Assembly: GCA_950106755.1 (NCBI GenBank)
Contig: OX467089.1
Coordinates: forward strand, 870,501-934,500
Reading direction: 5' to 3'
Source: Climacium dendroides
Lineage: Eukaryota; Streptophyta; Bryopsida; Hypnales; Climaciaceae
Length of the DNA: 64,000 nucleotides
In this document: piece after piece, positions 12,210-26,370 of the stretch
Numbering within the stretch: position 1 is the first letter of the stretch
How the letters are laid out: each line of letters starts with the position of its first letter
The notes under the pieces: generated by a model
Database searches by the model: none
What the model saw: the letters and a program-made list of their open reading frames with translations, nothing else
What the model was told of the DNA's origin: nothing
Program-made: the position numbers and the translations under genes

Positions 12210-15200
12210 TACAGGGCTAGGTTCATGCCCCAATTTTTACCTTCAGGTACGAGGTTATCAAAGTGACCACCAATTGCATTTTTTTTGAATTCGTGACTTT
12301 ATGAATAATTGCAACTTGGACAACATGTTTCCCATTTTTTTTTCCCGTAAATTTTATGAGGTTACATTTTGTTGGACACTAAAGTACAGGGCTAGGTTCA
12401 TGCCCCAATTTTTACTTTCATGTACGAGGTTATCAAAGTGACCACCAATTGCATTTTTTTTGAATTCGTGACTTTATGAATAATTGCAACTTGGACAACA
12501 TGTTTCCTATTTTTTATTACTTGAATTTCATGAGGTTACATTTTGTTGGACACTAAAGTACAGGGCTAGGTTCATGCCCCAATTTTTACTTTCAGGTACG
12601 AGGTTATCAAAGTGACCACCAATTGCATTTTTTTTGAATTCGTGACTTTATGAATAATTGCAACTTGGACAACATGTTTCCCATTTTTTTTTCCCGTGAA
12701 TTTTATGAGGTTACATTTTGTTGGACACTAAAGTACAGGGCTAGGTTCATGCCCCAATTTTTACTTTCAGGTATGAGGTTATCAAAGTGACCACCAATTG
12801 CATTTTTTTTGAATTTGTGACTTTATGAATAATTGCAACTTGGACAACATGTTTCCCATATTTTTTTCCCGTGAATTTTATGAGGTTACATTTTGTTGGA
12901 CACTAAAGTACAGGGCTAGGTTCATGCCCCAATTTTTACTTTCACGTACGCGGTCATTCAAAGTGACCACCAATTGCATTTTTTTTGAATTCGTGACTTT
13001 ATGAATAATTGCAACTTGGACAACATGTTTCCTATTTTTTTTTCCCGTGAATTTTATGAGGTTACATTTTGTTGGACACTAAAGTACAGGGCTAGGTTCA
13101 TGCCCCAATTTTTACTTTCAGGTACGAGGTTATCAAAGTGACCACCAATTGCATTTTTTTTGAATTCGTGACTTTATGAATAATTGCAACTTGGACAACA
13201 TGTTTCCCATTTTTTTTTCCCGTGAATTTTATGAGGTTACATTTTGTTGGACACTAAAGTACAGGGCTAGGTTCATGCCCCAATTTTTACTTTCAGGTAT
13301 GAGGTTATCAAAGTGACCACCAATTGCATTTTTTTTGAATTTGTGACTTTATGAATAATTGCAACTTGGACAACATGTTTCCCATATTTTTTTCCCATGA
13401 ATTTTATGAGGTTACATTTTGTTGGACACTAAAGTACAGGGCTAGGTTCATGCCCCAATTTTTACTTTCACGTACGCGGTCATTCAAAGTGACCACCAAT
13501 TGCATTTTTTTTGAATTCGTGACTTTATGAATAATTGCAACTTGGACAACATGTTTCCTATTTTTTTTTCCCGTGAATTTTATGAGGTTACATTTTGTTG
13601 GACACTAAAGTACAGGGCTAGGTTCATGCCCCAATTTTTACTTTCAGGTACGAGGTTATCAAAGTGACCACCAATTGCATTTTTTTTGAATTCGTGACTT
13701 TATGAATAATTGCAACTTGGACAACATGTTTCCCATATTTTTTTCCCGTGAATTTTATGAGGTTACATTTTGTTGGACACTAAAGTACAGGGCTAGGTTC
13801 ATGCCCCAATTTTTACTTTCAGGTATGAGGGTATCAAAGTGACCACCAATTGCATTTTTTTTGAATTCGTGACTTTATGAATAATTGCAACTTGGACAAC
13901 ATGTTTCCCATATTTTTTTCCCGTGAATTTTATGAGGTTACATTTTGTTGGACACTAAAGTACAGGGCTAGGTTCATGCCCCAATTTTTACTTTCACGTA
14001 CGCGGTCATTCAAAGTGACCACCAATTGCATTTTTTTTGAATTCGTGACTTTATGAATAATTGCAACTTGGACAACATGTTTCCTATTTTTTTTTCCCGT
14101 GAATTTTATGAGGTTACATTTTGTTGGACACTAAAGTACAGGGCTAGGTTCATGCCCCAATTTTTACTTTCAGGTACGAGGTTATCAAAGTGACCACCAA
14201 TTGCATTTTTTTTGAATTCGTGACTTTATGAATAATTGCAACTTGGACAACATGTTTCCCATTTTTTTTTCCCGTGAATTTTATGAGGTTACATTTTGTT
14301 GGACACTAAAGTACAGGGCTAGGTTCATGCCCCAATTTTTACTTTCAGGTATGAGGTTATCAAAGTGACCACCAATTGCATTTTTTTTGAATTCGTGACT
14401 TTATGAATAATTGCAACTTGGACAACATGTTTCCCATTTTTTTTTACGTGAATTTTATGAGGTTACATTTTGTTGGACACTAAAGTACAGGGCTAGGTTC
14501 ATGCCCCAATTTTTACTTTCAGGTATGAGGTTATCAAAGTGACCACCAATTGCATTTTTTTTGAATTCGTGACTTTATGAATAATTGCAACTTGGACAAC
14601 ATGTTTCCCATATTTTTTTCCCGTGAATTTTATGAGGTTACATTTTGTTGGACACTAAAGTACAGGGCTAGGTTCATGCCCCAATTTTTACTTTCACGTA
14701 CGCGGTCATTCAAAGTGACCACCAATTGCATTTTTTTTGAATTCGTGACTTTATGAATAATTGCAACTTGGACAACATGTTTCGCATATTTTTTTCCCGT
14801 GAATTTTATGAGGTTACATTTTGTTGGACACTAAAGTACAGGGCTAGGTTCATGCCCCAATTTTTTCTTTTACGTACGCGGTCATTCAAAGTGACCACCA
14901 ATTGCATTTTTTTTGAATTCGTGACTTTATGAATAATTGCAACTTGGACAACATGTTTCCCATTTTTTTTTACGTGAATTTTATTAGGTTTCATTTTGTT
15001 GGACACTAAAGTACAAGGCTATGTTCATGCCCCAATTTTTACCTTCAGGTACGAGGTTATCAAAGTGACCACCAATTGCATTTTTTTTGAATTTGTGACT
15101 TTATGAATAATTGCAACTTGGACAACATGTTTCCCATTTTTTTTTCCCGTAAATTTTATGAGGTTACATTTTGTTGGACACTAAAGTACAAGGCTAGGTT

Positions 15201-16929
15201 CATGCCCCAATTTTTACTTTCACGTACGCGGTCATTCAAAGTGACCACCAATTGCATTTTTTTTGAATTCGTGACTTTATGAATAATTGCAACTTGGACA
15301 ACATGTTTCCCATTTTTTTTTACGTGAATTTCATGAGGTTACATTTTGTTGGACACTGAAGTACATGGCTAGGTTCATGCCCCAATTTTTACTTTCACGT
15401 ACGCGGTCATTCAAAGTGACCACCAATTGCATTTTTTTTGAATTCGTGACTTTATGAATAATTGCAACTTGGACAACATGTTTCCCATTTTTTTTTCCCG
15501 TGAATTTTATGAGGTTACATTTTGTTGGACACTAAAGTACAGGGCTAGGTTCATGCCCCAATTTTTACTTTCAGGTATGAGGTTATCAAAGTGACCACCA
15601 ATCGCATTTTTTTTGAATTCGTGACTTTATGAATAATTGCAACTTGGACAACATGTTTCGCATATTTTTTTCCCGTGAATTTTATGAGGTTACATTTTGT
15701 TGGACACTAAAGTACAGGGCTAGGTTCATGCCCCAATTTTTACTTTTACGTACGCGGTCATTCAAAGTGACCACCAATTGCATTTTTTTTGAATTCGTGA
15801 CTTTATGAATAATTGCAACTTGGACAACATGTTTCCTATTTTTTTTTCCCGTGAATTTTATGAGGTTACATTTTGTTGGACACTAAAGTACAGGGCTAGG
15901 TTCATGCCCCAATTTATACTTTCAGGTATGAGGTTATCAAAGTGACCACCAATTGCATTTTTTTTGAATTCGTGACTTTATGAATAATTGCAACTTGGAC
16001 AACATGTTTCCCATTTTTTTTTACGTGAATTTTATGAGGTTACATTTTGTTGGACACTAAAGTACAAGGCTAGGTTCATGCCCCAATTTTTACTTTCACG
16101 TACGCGGTCATTCAAAGTGACCACCAATTGCATTTTTTTTGAATTCGTGACTTTATGAATAATTGCAACTTGGACAACATGTTTCCCATTTTTTTTTACG
16201 TGAATTTCATGAGGTTACATTTTGTTGGACACTGAAGTACATGGCTAGGTTCATGCCCCAATTTTTACTTTCACGTACGCGGTCATTCAAAGTGACCACC
16301 AATTGCATTTTTTTTGAATTCGTGACTTTATGAATAATTGCAACTTGGACAACATGTTTCCCATTTTTTTTTCCCGTGAATTTTATGAGGTTACATTTTG
16401 TTGGACACTAAAGTACAGGGCTAGGTTCATGCCCCAATTTTTACTTTCAGGTATGAGGTTATCAAAGTGACCACCAATTGCATTTTTTTTGAATTCGTGA
16501 CTTTATGAATAATTGCAACTTGGACAACATGTTTCGCATATTTTTTTCCCGTGAATTTTATGAGGTTACATTTTGTTGGACACTAAAGTACAGGGCTAGG
16601 TTCATGCCCCAATTTTTACTTTTACGTACGCGGTCATTCAAAGTGACCACCAATTGCATTTTTTTTGAATTCGTGACTTTATGAATAATTGCAACTTGGA
16701 CAACATGTTTCCTATTTTTTTTTCCCGTGAATTTTATGAGGTTACATTTTGTTGGACACTAAAGTACAGGGCTAGGTTCATGCCCCAATTTATACTTTCA
16801 GGTATGAGGTTATCAAAGTGACCACCAATTGCATTTTTTTTGAATTCGTGACTTTATGAATAATTGCAACTTGGACAACATGTTTCCCATTTTTTTTTAC
16901 GTGAATTTTATGAGGTTACATTTTGTTGG

Positions 16930-19300
16930 ACACTAAAGTACAGGGCTAGGTTCATGCCCCAATTTTTACCTTCAGGTACGAGGTTATCAAAGTGACCACC
17001 AATTGCATTTTTTTTGAATTCGTGACTTTATGAATAATTGCAACTTGGACAACATGTTTCCCATTTTTTTTTCCCGTAAATTTTATGAGGTTACATTTTG
17101 TTGGACACTAAAGTACAGGGCTAGGTTCATGCCCCAATTTTTACTTTCATGTACGAGGTTATCAAAGTGACCACCAATTGCATTTTTTTTGAATTCGTGA
17201 CTTTATGAATAATTGCAACTTGGACAACATGTTTCCTATTTTTTATTACTTGAATTTCATGAGGTTACATTTTGTTGGACACTAAAGTACAGGGCTAGGT
17301 TCATGCCCCAATTTTTACTTTCAGGTACGAGGTTATCAAAGTGACCACCAATTGCATTTTTTTTGAATTCGTGACTTTATGAATAATTGCAACTTGGACA
17401 ACATGTTTCCCATTTTTTTTTCCCGTGAATTTTATGAGGTTACATTTTGTTGGACACTAAAGTACAGGGCTAGGTTCATGCCCCAATTTTTACTTTCAGG
17501 TATGAGGTTATCAAAGTGACCACCAATTGCATTTTTTTTGAATTCGTGACTTTATGAATAATTGCAACTTGGACAACATGTTTCCCATATTTTTTTCCCG
17601 TGAATTTTATGAGGTTACATTTTGTTGGACACTAAAGTACAGGGCTAGGTTCATGCCCCAATTTTTACTTTCACGTACGCGGTCAATCAAAGTGACCACC
17701 AATTGCATTTTTTTTGAATTCGTGACTTTATGAATAATTGCAACTTGGACAACATGTTTCCTATTTTTTTTTCCCGTGAATTTTATGAGGTTACATTTTG
17801 TTGGACACTAAAGTACAGGGCTAGGTTCATGCCCCAATTTTTACTTTCAGGTACGAGGTTATCAAAGTGACCACCAATTGCATTTTTTTTGAATTCGTGA
17901 CTTTATGAATAATTGCAACTTGGACAACATGTTTCCCATTTTTTTTTCCCGTGAATTTTATGAGGTTACATTTTGTTGGACACTAAAGTACAGGGCTAGG
18001 TTCATGCCCCAATTTTTACTTTCAGGTATGAGGTTATCAAAGTGACCACCAATTGCATTTTTTTTGAATTCGTGACTTTATGAATAATTGCAACTTGGAC
18101 AACATGTTTCCCATTTTTTTTTCCCGTGAATTTTATGAGGTTACATTTTGTTGGACACTAAAGTACAGGGCTAGGTTCATGCCCCAATTTTTACCTTCAG
18201 GTACGAGGTTATCAAAGTGACCACCAATTGCATTTTTTTTGAATTCGTGACTTTATGAATAATTGCAACTTGGACAACATGTTTCCCATTTTTTTTTCCC
18301 GTAAATTTTATGAGGTTACATTTTGTTGGACACTAAAGTACAGGGCTAGGTTCATGCCCCAATTTTTACTTTCATGTACGAGGTTATCAAAGTGACCACC
18401 AATTGCATTTTTTTTGAATTCGTGACTTTATGAATAATTGCAACTTGGACAACATGTTTCCTATTTTTTATTACTTGAATTTCATGAGGTTACATTTTGT
18501 TGGACACTAAAGTACAGGGCTAGGTTCATGCCCCAATTTTTACTTTCAGGTACGAGGTTATCAAAGTGACCACCAATTGCATTTTTTTTGAATTCGTGAC
18601 TTTATGAATAATTGCAACTTGGACAACATGTTTCCCATTTTTTTTTCCCGTGAATTTTATGAGGTTACATTTTGTTGGACACTAAAGTACAGGGCTAGGT
18701 TCATGCCCCAATTTTTACTTTCAGGTATGAGGTTATCAAAGTGACGACCAATTGCATTTTTTTTGAATTCGTGACTTTATGAATAATTGCAACTTGGACA
18801 ACATGTTTCCCATATTTTTTTCCCGTGAATTTTATGAGGTTACATTTTGTTGGACACTAAAGTACAGGGCTAGGTTCATGCCCCAATTTTTACTTTCACG
18901 TACGCGGTCAATCAAAGTGACCACCAATTGCATTTTTTTTGAATTCGTGACTTTATGAATAATTGCAACTTGGACAACATGTTTCCTATTTTTTTTTCCC
19001 GTGAATTTTATGAGGTTACATTTTGTTGGACACTAAAGTACAGGGCTAGGTTCATGCCCCAATTTTTACTTTCAGGTACGAGGTTATCAAAGTGACCACC
19101 AATTGCATTTTTTTTGAATTCGTGACTTTATGAATAATTGCAACTTGGACAACATGTTTCCCATTTTTTTTTCCCGTGAATTTTATGAGGTTACATTTTG
19201 TTGGACACTAAAGTACAGGGCTAGGTTCATGCCCCAATTTTTACCTTCAGGTACGAGGTTATCAAAGTGACCACCAATTGCATTTTTTTTGAATTTGTGA
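16930..19300 (+). repeat. 7-monomer repeat (1225 bp), two copies
   Basis: The rare TTTTTTATTACTTG tract (A at 17245 and 18470) and CGGTCAATC (about 17681 and 18906) recur with 1225 bp spacing, as does the ACCTTCAGG junction (about 16968 and 18193). The second copy has a private change, GTGACGACC for GTGACCACC near 18740. The match breaks at about 18030. This unit overlaps the end of the 4729 bp repeat and was probably duplicated after it. Confidence 0.8.
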
Positions 19301-22090
19301 CTTTATGAATAATTGCAACTTGGACAACATGTTTCCCATTTTTTTTTCCCGTGAATTTTATGAGGTTACATTTTGTTGGACACTAAAGTTTAGGCTAGGT
19401 TCATGCCCCAATTTTAACTTTCAGGTATGAGGTTATCAAAGTGACCACCAATTGCATTTTTTTTGAATTCGTGACTTTATGAATAATTGCAACTTGGACA
19501 ACATGTTTCCCATTTTTTTTTACCGTAAATTTTATGAGGTTACATTTTGTTGGACACTAAAGTACAAGGCTAGGTTCATTCCCCAATTTTTACTTTCAGG
19601 TATGAGGTTATCAAAGTGACCACCAATTGCATTTTTTTTGAATTCGTGACTTTATGAATAATTGCAACTTGGACAACATGTTTCCCATTTTTTTTTCCCG
19701 TGAATTTTATGAGGTTACATTTTGTTGGACACTAAAGTACAGGGCTAGGTTCATGCCCCAATTTTTTCTTTTACGTACGCGGTCATTCAAAGTGACCACC
19801 AATTGCATTTTTTTTGAATTCGTGACTTTATGAATAATTGCAACTTGGACAACATGTTTCCCATTTTTTTATACGTGAATTTTATTAGGTTTCATTTTGT
19901 TGGACACTAAAGTACAAGGCTATGTTCATGCCCCAATTTTTACCTTCAGCTACGAGGTTATCAAAGTGACCACCAATTGCATTTTTTTTGAATTCGTGAC
20001 TTTATGAATAATTGCAACTTGGACAACATGTTTCCCATTTTTTTTTACGTGAATTTTATTAGGTTTCATTCTGTTGGACACTAAAGTACAAGGCTATGTT
20101 CATGCCCCAATTTTTACCTTCAGGTACGAGGTTATCAAAGTGACCACCAATTGCATTTTTTTTGAATTCGTGACTTTATGAATAATTGCAACTTGGACAA
20201 CATGTTTCCCATTTTTTTTTCCCGTAAATTTTATGAGGTTACATTTTGTTGGACACTAAAGTACACGGCTAGGTTCATGCCCCAATTTTTACTTTCACGT
20301 ACGCGGTAATTCAAAGTGACCACCAATTGCATTTTTTTTGAATTCGTGACTTTATGAATAATTGCAACTTGGACAACATGTTTCCCATTTTTTTTTACGT
20401 GAATTTCATGAGGTTACATTTTGTTGGACACTGAAGTACATGGCTAGGTTCATGCCCCAATTTTTACTTTCACGTACGCGGTCATTCAAAGTGACCACCA
20501 ATTGCATTTTTTTTGAATTCGTGACTTTATGAATAATTGCAACTTGGACAACATGTTTCCTATTTTTTTTTCCCGTGAATTTTATGAGGTTACATTTTGT
20601 TGGACACTAAAGTACAGGGCTAGGTTCATGCCCCAATTTTTACTTTCAGGTATGAGGTTATCAAAGTGACCACCAATTGCATTTTTTTTGAATTCGTGAC
20701 TTTATGAATAATTGCAACTTGGACAACATGTTTCCCATATTTTTTTCCCGTGAATTTTATGAGGTTACATTTTGTTGGACACTAAAGTACAGGGCTAGGT
20801 TCATGCCCCAATTTTTACTTTCACGTACGCGGTCATTCAAAGTGACCACCAATTGCATTTTTTTTGAATTCGTGACTTTATGAATAATTGCAACTTGGAC
20901 AACATGTTTCCCATTTTTTTTTACGTGAATTTTATGAGGTTACATTTTGTTGGACACTAAAGTACAGGGCTAGGTTCATGCCCCAATTTTTACCTTCAGG
21001 TACGAGGTTATCAAAGTGACCACCAATTGCATTTTTTTTGAATTCGTGACTTTATGAATAATTGCAACTTGGACAACATGTTTCCCATTTTTTTTTCCCG
21101 TAAATTTTATGAGGTTACATTTTGTTGGACACTAAAGTACAGGGCTAGGTTCATGCCCCAATTTTTACTTTCATGTACGCGGTCATTCAAAGTGACCACC
21201 AATTGCATTTTTTTTGAATTCGTGACTTTATGAATAATTGCAACTTGAACAACATGTTTCCTATTTTGTTTTTACGTGAATTTTATGAGGTTACATTTTG
21301 TTGGACACTAAAGTACATGGCTAGGTTCATGCCCCAATTTTTACTTTCAGGTACGAGGTTATCAAAGTGACCACCAATTGCATTTTTTTTGAATTCGTGA
21401 CTTTATGAATAATTGCAACTTGGACAACATGTTTCCCATATTTTTTTTTCCGTGAATTTTATGAGGTTACATTTTGTTGGACACTAAAGTACAGGGCTAG
21501 GTTCATGCCCCAATTTTTACTTTCACGTACGCGGTCATTCAAAGTGACCACCAATTGCATTTTCTTTGAATTCGTGACTTTATGAATAATTGCAACTTGG
21601 ACAACATGTTTCCTATTTTTTTTTACGTGAATTTTATGAGGTTTCAATTTGTTGGACACTAAAGTACAAGGCTATGTTCATGCCCCAATTTCTACCTTCA
21701 GGTACGAGGTTATCAAAGTGACCACCAATTGCATTTTTTTTGAATTTGTGACTTTATGAATAGTTGCAACTTGGACAACATGTTTCCCATTTTCTTTTCC
21801 CGTGAATTTTATGAGGTTACATTTTGTTGGACACTAAAGTTTAGGGCTAGGTTCATGCCCCGATTTTTACTTTCAGGTATGAGGTTATCAAAGTGACCAC
21901 CAATTGCATTTTTTTTGAATTCGTGACTTTATGAATAATTGCAACTTGGACAACATGTTTCCCATATTTTTTTCCCGTGAATTTTATGAGGTTACATTTT
22001 GTTGGACACTAAAGTACAGGGCTAGGTTCATGCCCCAATTTTTACTTTCAGGTACGAGGTTATCAAAGTGACCACCAATTGCATTTTTTT
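19300..22090 (+). repeat. Mosaic satellite stretch without a clear higher-order unit
   Basis: Monomers of several subfamilies follow one another without a long repeated order that I could find. Two ATTAGGTTTC monomers lie close together near 19.89 and 20.06 kb. AAAGTTTAGG copies appear here for the first time (about 19386 and 21837), and so do the CCTATTTTGTTTTTACG tract (about 21260) and TTTTCTTTGAATTC (about 21560). No gene or inserted element was seen. Confidence 0.7.
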
Positions 22091-23930
22091 TGAATTCGTG
22101 ACTTTATGAATAATTGCAACTTGGACAACATGTTTCCCATTTTTTTTTACGTGAATTTCATGAGGTTACATTTTGTTGGACACTGAAGTACAGGGCTATG
22201 TTCATGCCCCAATTTTTACTTTCACGTACGCGGTCATTCAAAGTGACCACCAATTGCATTTTTTTTGAATTCGTGACTTTATGAATAATTGCAACTTGGA
22301 CAACATGTTTCCTATTTTTTTTTCCCGTGAATTTTATGAGGTTACATTTTGTTGGACACTAAAGTACAGGGCTAGGTTCATGCCCCAATTTTTACTTTCA
22401 TGTACGCGGTCATTCAAAGTGACCACCAATTGCATTTTTTTTGAATTCGTGACTTTATGAATAATTGCAACTTGGACAACATGTTTCCCATTTTTTTTTA
22501 CGTGAATTTTATGAGGTTACATTTTGTTGGACACTAAAGTACAGGGCTAGGTTCATGCCCCAATTTTTACCTTCAGGTACGAGGTTATCAAAGTGACCAC
22601 CAATTGCATTTTTTTTGAATTCGTGACTTTATGAATAATTGCAACTTGGACAACATGTTTCCCATTTTTTTTTCCCGTAAATTTTATGAGGTTACATTTT
22701 GTTGGACACTAAAGTACAGGGCTAGGTTCATGCACCAATTTTTACTTTCATGTACACGGTCATTCAAAGTGACCACCAATTGCATTTTTTTTGAATTCGT
22801 GACTTTATGAATAATTGCAACTTGGACAACATGTTTCCCATTTTTTTTTACGTGAATTTTATGAGGTTACATTTTGTTGGACACTAAAGTACAGGGCTAG
22901 GTTCATGCCCCAATTTTTACTTTCACGTACGCGGTCATTCAAAGTGACCACCAATTGCATTTTCTTTGAATTCGTGACTTTATGAATAATTGCAACTTGG
23001 ACAACATGTTTCCCATTTTCTTTTCCCGTGAATTTTATGAGGTTACATTTTGTTGGACACTAAAGTACAGGGCTAGGTTCATGCCCCAATTTTTACTTTC
23101 ACGTACGCGGTAATTCAAAGTGACCACCAATTGCATTTTTTTTGAATTCGTGACTTTATGAATAATTGCAACTTGGACAACATGTTTCCCATTTTTTTTT
23201 ACGTGAATTTCATGAGGTTACATTTTGTTGGACACTGAAGTACAGGGCTATGTTCATGCCCCAATTTTTACTTTCACGTACGCGGTCATTCAAAGTGACC
23301 ACCAATTGCATTTTTTTTGAATTCGTGACTTTATGAATAATTGCAACTTGGACAACATGTTTCCTATTTTTTTTTCCCGTGAATTTTATGAGGTTACATT
23401 TTGTTGGACACTAAAGTACAGGGCTAGGTTCATGCCCCAATTTTTACTTTCATGTACGCGGTCATTCAAAGTGACCACCAATTGCATTTTTTTTGAATTC
23501 GTGACTTTATGAATAATTGCAACTTGGACAACATGTTTCCCATTTTTTTTTACGTGAATTTTATGAGGTTACATTTTGTTGGACACTAAAGTACAGGGCT
23601 AGGTTCATGCCCCAATTTTTACTTTCACGTACGCGGTCATTCAAAGTGACCACCAATTGCATTTTCTTTGAATTCGTGACTTTATGAATAATTGCAACTT
23701 GGACAACATGTTTCCCATTTTCTTTTCCCGTGAATTTTATGAGGTTACATTTTGTTGGACACTAAAGTACAGGGCTAGGTTCATGCCCCAATTTTTACTT
23801 TCACGTACGCGGTAATTCAAAGTGACCACCAATTGCATTTTTTTTGAATTCGTGACTTTATGAATAATTGCAACTTGGACAACATGTTTCCCATTTTTTT
23901 TTACGTGAATTTCATGAGGTTACATTTTGT
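22090..23930 (+). repeat. Overlapping 6-monomer (1052 bp) and 4-monomer (702 bp) repeats
   Basis: CACTGAAG with GGGCTATGTTC occurs at 22181 and 23233 (1052 bp), and the match covers about 22090-22560 and 23142-23612. The TTTTCTTTGAA monomer (C at 22964 and 23666) and its ACGTG/TTTCATGAGG neighbours repeat at 702 bp. The two offsets overlap, which suggests successive exchanges in different register. Confidence 0.7.
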
Positions 23931-24545
23931 TGGATACTGAAGTACAGGGCTAGGTTCATGCCCCAATTTATACTTTCACGTACGCGGTCATTCAAAGTGA
24001 CCACCAATTGCATTTTTTTTGAATTCGTGACTTTATGAATAATTGCAACTTGGACAACATGTTTCCTATTTTTTTTTCCCGTGAATTTTATGAGGTTACA
24101 TTTTGTTGGACACTAAAGTACAGGGCTAGGTTCATGCCCCAATTTTTACTTTCAGGTATGAGGTTATCAAAGTGACCACCAATTGCATTTTTTTTTGAAT
24201 TCGTGACTTTATGAATAATTGCAACTTGGACAACATGTTTCCCATTTTTTTTTACGTGAATTTTATGAGGTTACATTTTGTTGGACACTAAAGTACAGGG
24301 CTAGGTTCATGCCCCAATTTTTACCTTCAGGTACGAGGTTATCAAAGTGACCACCAATTGCATTTTTTTTGAATTCGTGACTTTATGAATAATTGCAACT
24401 TGGACAACATGTTTCCCATTTTCTTTTCCCGTGAATTTTATGAGGTTACATTTTGTTGGACACTAAAGTTTAGGGCTAGGTTCATGCCCCAATTTTTACT
24501 TTCACGTACGCGGTCATTCAAAGTGACCACCAATTGCATTTTTTT
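23820..24545 (+). repeat. Long-range duplicate, left copy (partner 30480-31204)
   Basis: GGATACTGAAG (TACTGAAG at 23935 and 30594), CAATTTATAC, the unusual T9 version of the T8 tract (AATTG at 24181 and 30840) and AAAGTTTAGGGC all recur in the same order with offset 6659 bp. The match is lost near 24545/31204, where the partner has lost a G and reads TTTTTTAATTC. About 725 bp are shared. Confidence 0.8.
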
Positions 24546-26370
24546 TGAATTCGTGACTTTATGAATAATTGCAACTTGGACAACATGTTTACCATTCTTT
24601 CTTATGTGAATTTCATGAGGTTACATTTTGTTGGACACTAAAGTACAGGGCTAGGTTCATGCCCCAATTTTTACTTTCATGTACGCGGTCATTCAAAGTG
24701 ACCACCAATTGCATTTTTTTTGAATTCGTGACTTTATGAATAATTGCAACTTGGACAACATGTTTCCTATTTTGTTTTTACGTGAATTTTATGAGGTTAC
24801 ATTTTGTTGGACACTAAAGTACATGGCTAGGTTCATGCCCCAATTTTTACTTTCAGGTACGAGGTTATCAAAGTGACCACCAATTGCATTTTTTTTGAAT
24901 TCGTGACTTTATGAATAATTGCAACTTGGACAACATGTTTCCCATATTTTTTTTTCCGTGAATTTTATGAGGTTACATTTTGTTGGACACTAAAGTACAG
25001 GGCTAGGTTCATGCCCCAATTTTTACTTTCATGTACGCGGTCATTCAAAGTGACCACCAATTGCATTTTCTTTGAATTCGTGACTTTATGAATAATTGCA
25101 ACTTGGACAACATGTTTCCTATTTTTTTTTACGTGAATTTTATGAGGTTACATTTTGTTGGACACTGAAGTACAGGGCTAGGTTCATGCCCCAATTTTTA
25201 CTTTCACGTACGCGGTCATTCAAAGTGACCACCAATTGCATTTTTTTTGAATTCGTGACTTTATGAATAATTGCAACTTGGACAACATGTTTCCTATTTT
25301 GTTTTTACGTGAATTTTATGAGGTTACATTTTGTTGGACACTAAAGTACAGGGCTAGGTTCATGCCCCAATTTTTACCTTCAGGTACGAGGTTATCAAAG
25401 TGACCACCAATTGCATTTTTTTTGAATTCGTGACTTTATGAATAATTGCAACTTGGACAACATGTTTCCCATTTTTTTTTCCCGTAAATTTTATGAGGTT
25501 ACATTTTGTTGGACACTAAAGTACAGGGCTAGGTTCATGCACCAATTTTTACTTTCATGTACGCGGTCATTCAAAGTGACCACCAATTGCATTTTTTTTG
25601 AATTCGTGACTTTATGAATAATTGCAACTTGGACAACATGTTTCCTATTTTGTTTTTACGTGAATTTTATGAGGTTACATTTTGTTGGACACTAAAGTTT
25701 AGGGCTAGGTTCATGCCCCAATTTTTACTTTCACGTACGCGGTCATTCAAAGTGACCACCAATTGCATTTTTTTTGAATTCGTGACTTTATGAATAATTG
25801 CAACTTGGACAACATGTTTACCATTCTTTCTTATGTGAATTTCATGAGGTTACATTTTGTTGGACACTAAAGTACAGGGCTAGGTTCATGCCCCAATTTT
25901 TACTTTCATGTACGCGGTCATTCAAAGTGACCACCAATTGCATTTTTTTTGAATTCGTGACTTTATGAATAATTGCAACTTGGACAACATGTTTCCTATT
26001 TTGTTTTTACGTGAATTTTATGAGGTTACATTTTGTTGGACACTAAAGTTTAGGGCTAGGTTCATGCCCCAATTTTTACTTTCAGGTACGAGGTTATCAA
26101 AGTGACCACCAATTGCATTTTTTTTGAATTCGTGACTTTATGAATAATTGCAACTTGGACAACATGTTTCCCATATTTTTTTTTCCGTGAATTTTATGAG
26201 GTTACATTTTGTTGGACACTAAAGTACAGGGCTAGGTTCATGCCCCAATTTTTACTTTCATGTACGCGGTCATTCAAAGTGACCACCAATTGCATTTTCT
26301 TTGAATTCGTGACTTTATGAATAATTGCAACTTGGACAACATGTTTCCTATTTTTTTTTACGTGAATTTT
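24430..26370 (+). repeat. 7-monomer repeat (1229 bp), about 1.6 copies, imperfect
   Basis: The interrupted tract monomer (ACCATTCTTT at 24591 and 25820), the CCTATTTTGTTTTTACG monomer (about 24766 and 25995), the CCCATATTTTTTTTTCCG monomer and TTTTCTTTGAA follow in the same order with 1229 bp spacing. ACATGGC at about 24823 is AAAGTTTAGGGC in the second copy. The match ends at about 25140, where TTACATT faces TTTCATT. Confidence 0.75.
24522..24696 (+). repeat. Variant monomer with interrupted T-tract (TACCATTCTTTCTTA)
   Basis: The long T-tract is broken by cytosines (CCATTCTTTCTTATGTG), and TTTCATGAGG replaces TTTTATGAGG. This is the first copy of the subfamily in the window. Later copies lie near 25.82, 32.13, 33.53, 38.96, 40.19, 41.05, 41.59 and 42.46 kb and onward to about 62.26 kb. 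ATGTG and ACGTG versions exist, and a CCCATTC version is seen near 55.08, 59.99 and 60.51 kb. Confidence 0.85.

Larger units (their letters stand above)
7790..18060 (+). repeat. 27-monomer higher-order repeat (4729 bp), about 2.2 copies
   Basis: Copy 1 runs from about 7790 to 12518 and copy 2 from 12519 to 17247; a partial third copy reaches about 18060. Exact 4729 bp offsets link CCCATG (8665 and 13394), AATCGC (10871 and 15600), the TTCGCAT monomer (10054 and 14783) and TTTTTTATTAC (A at 12516 and 17245). Copies 1 and 2 looked identical at every marker compared. The partial third copy carries single changes, such as GAATTCGTG for GAATTTGTG and CGGTCAATC for CGGTCATTC, and stops matching near 13330/18060. 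Confidence 0.88.

Noticed and set aside
7790..17247. Assembly error producing the 4729 bp duplication
   Set aside because: It cannot be excluded from sequence alone, but the partial third copy with its own differences and the nested smaller units fit natural amplification. It needs spanning reads, so it is reported as real with this caveat.
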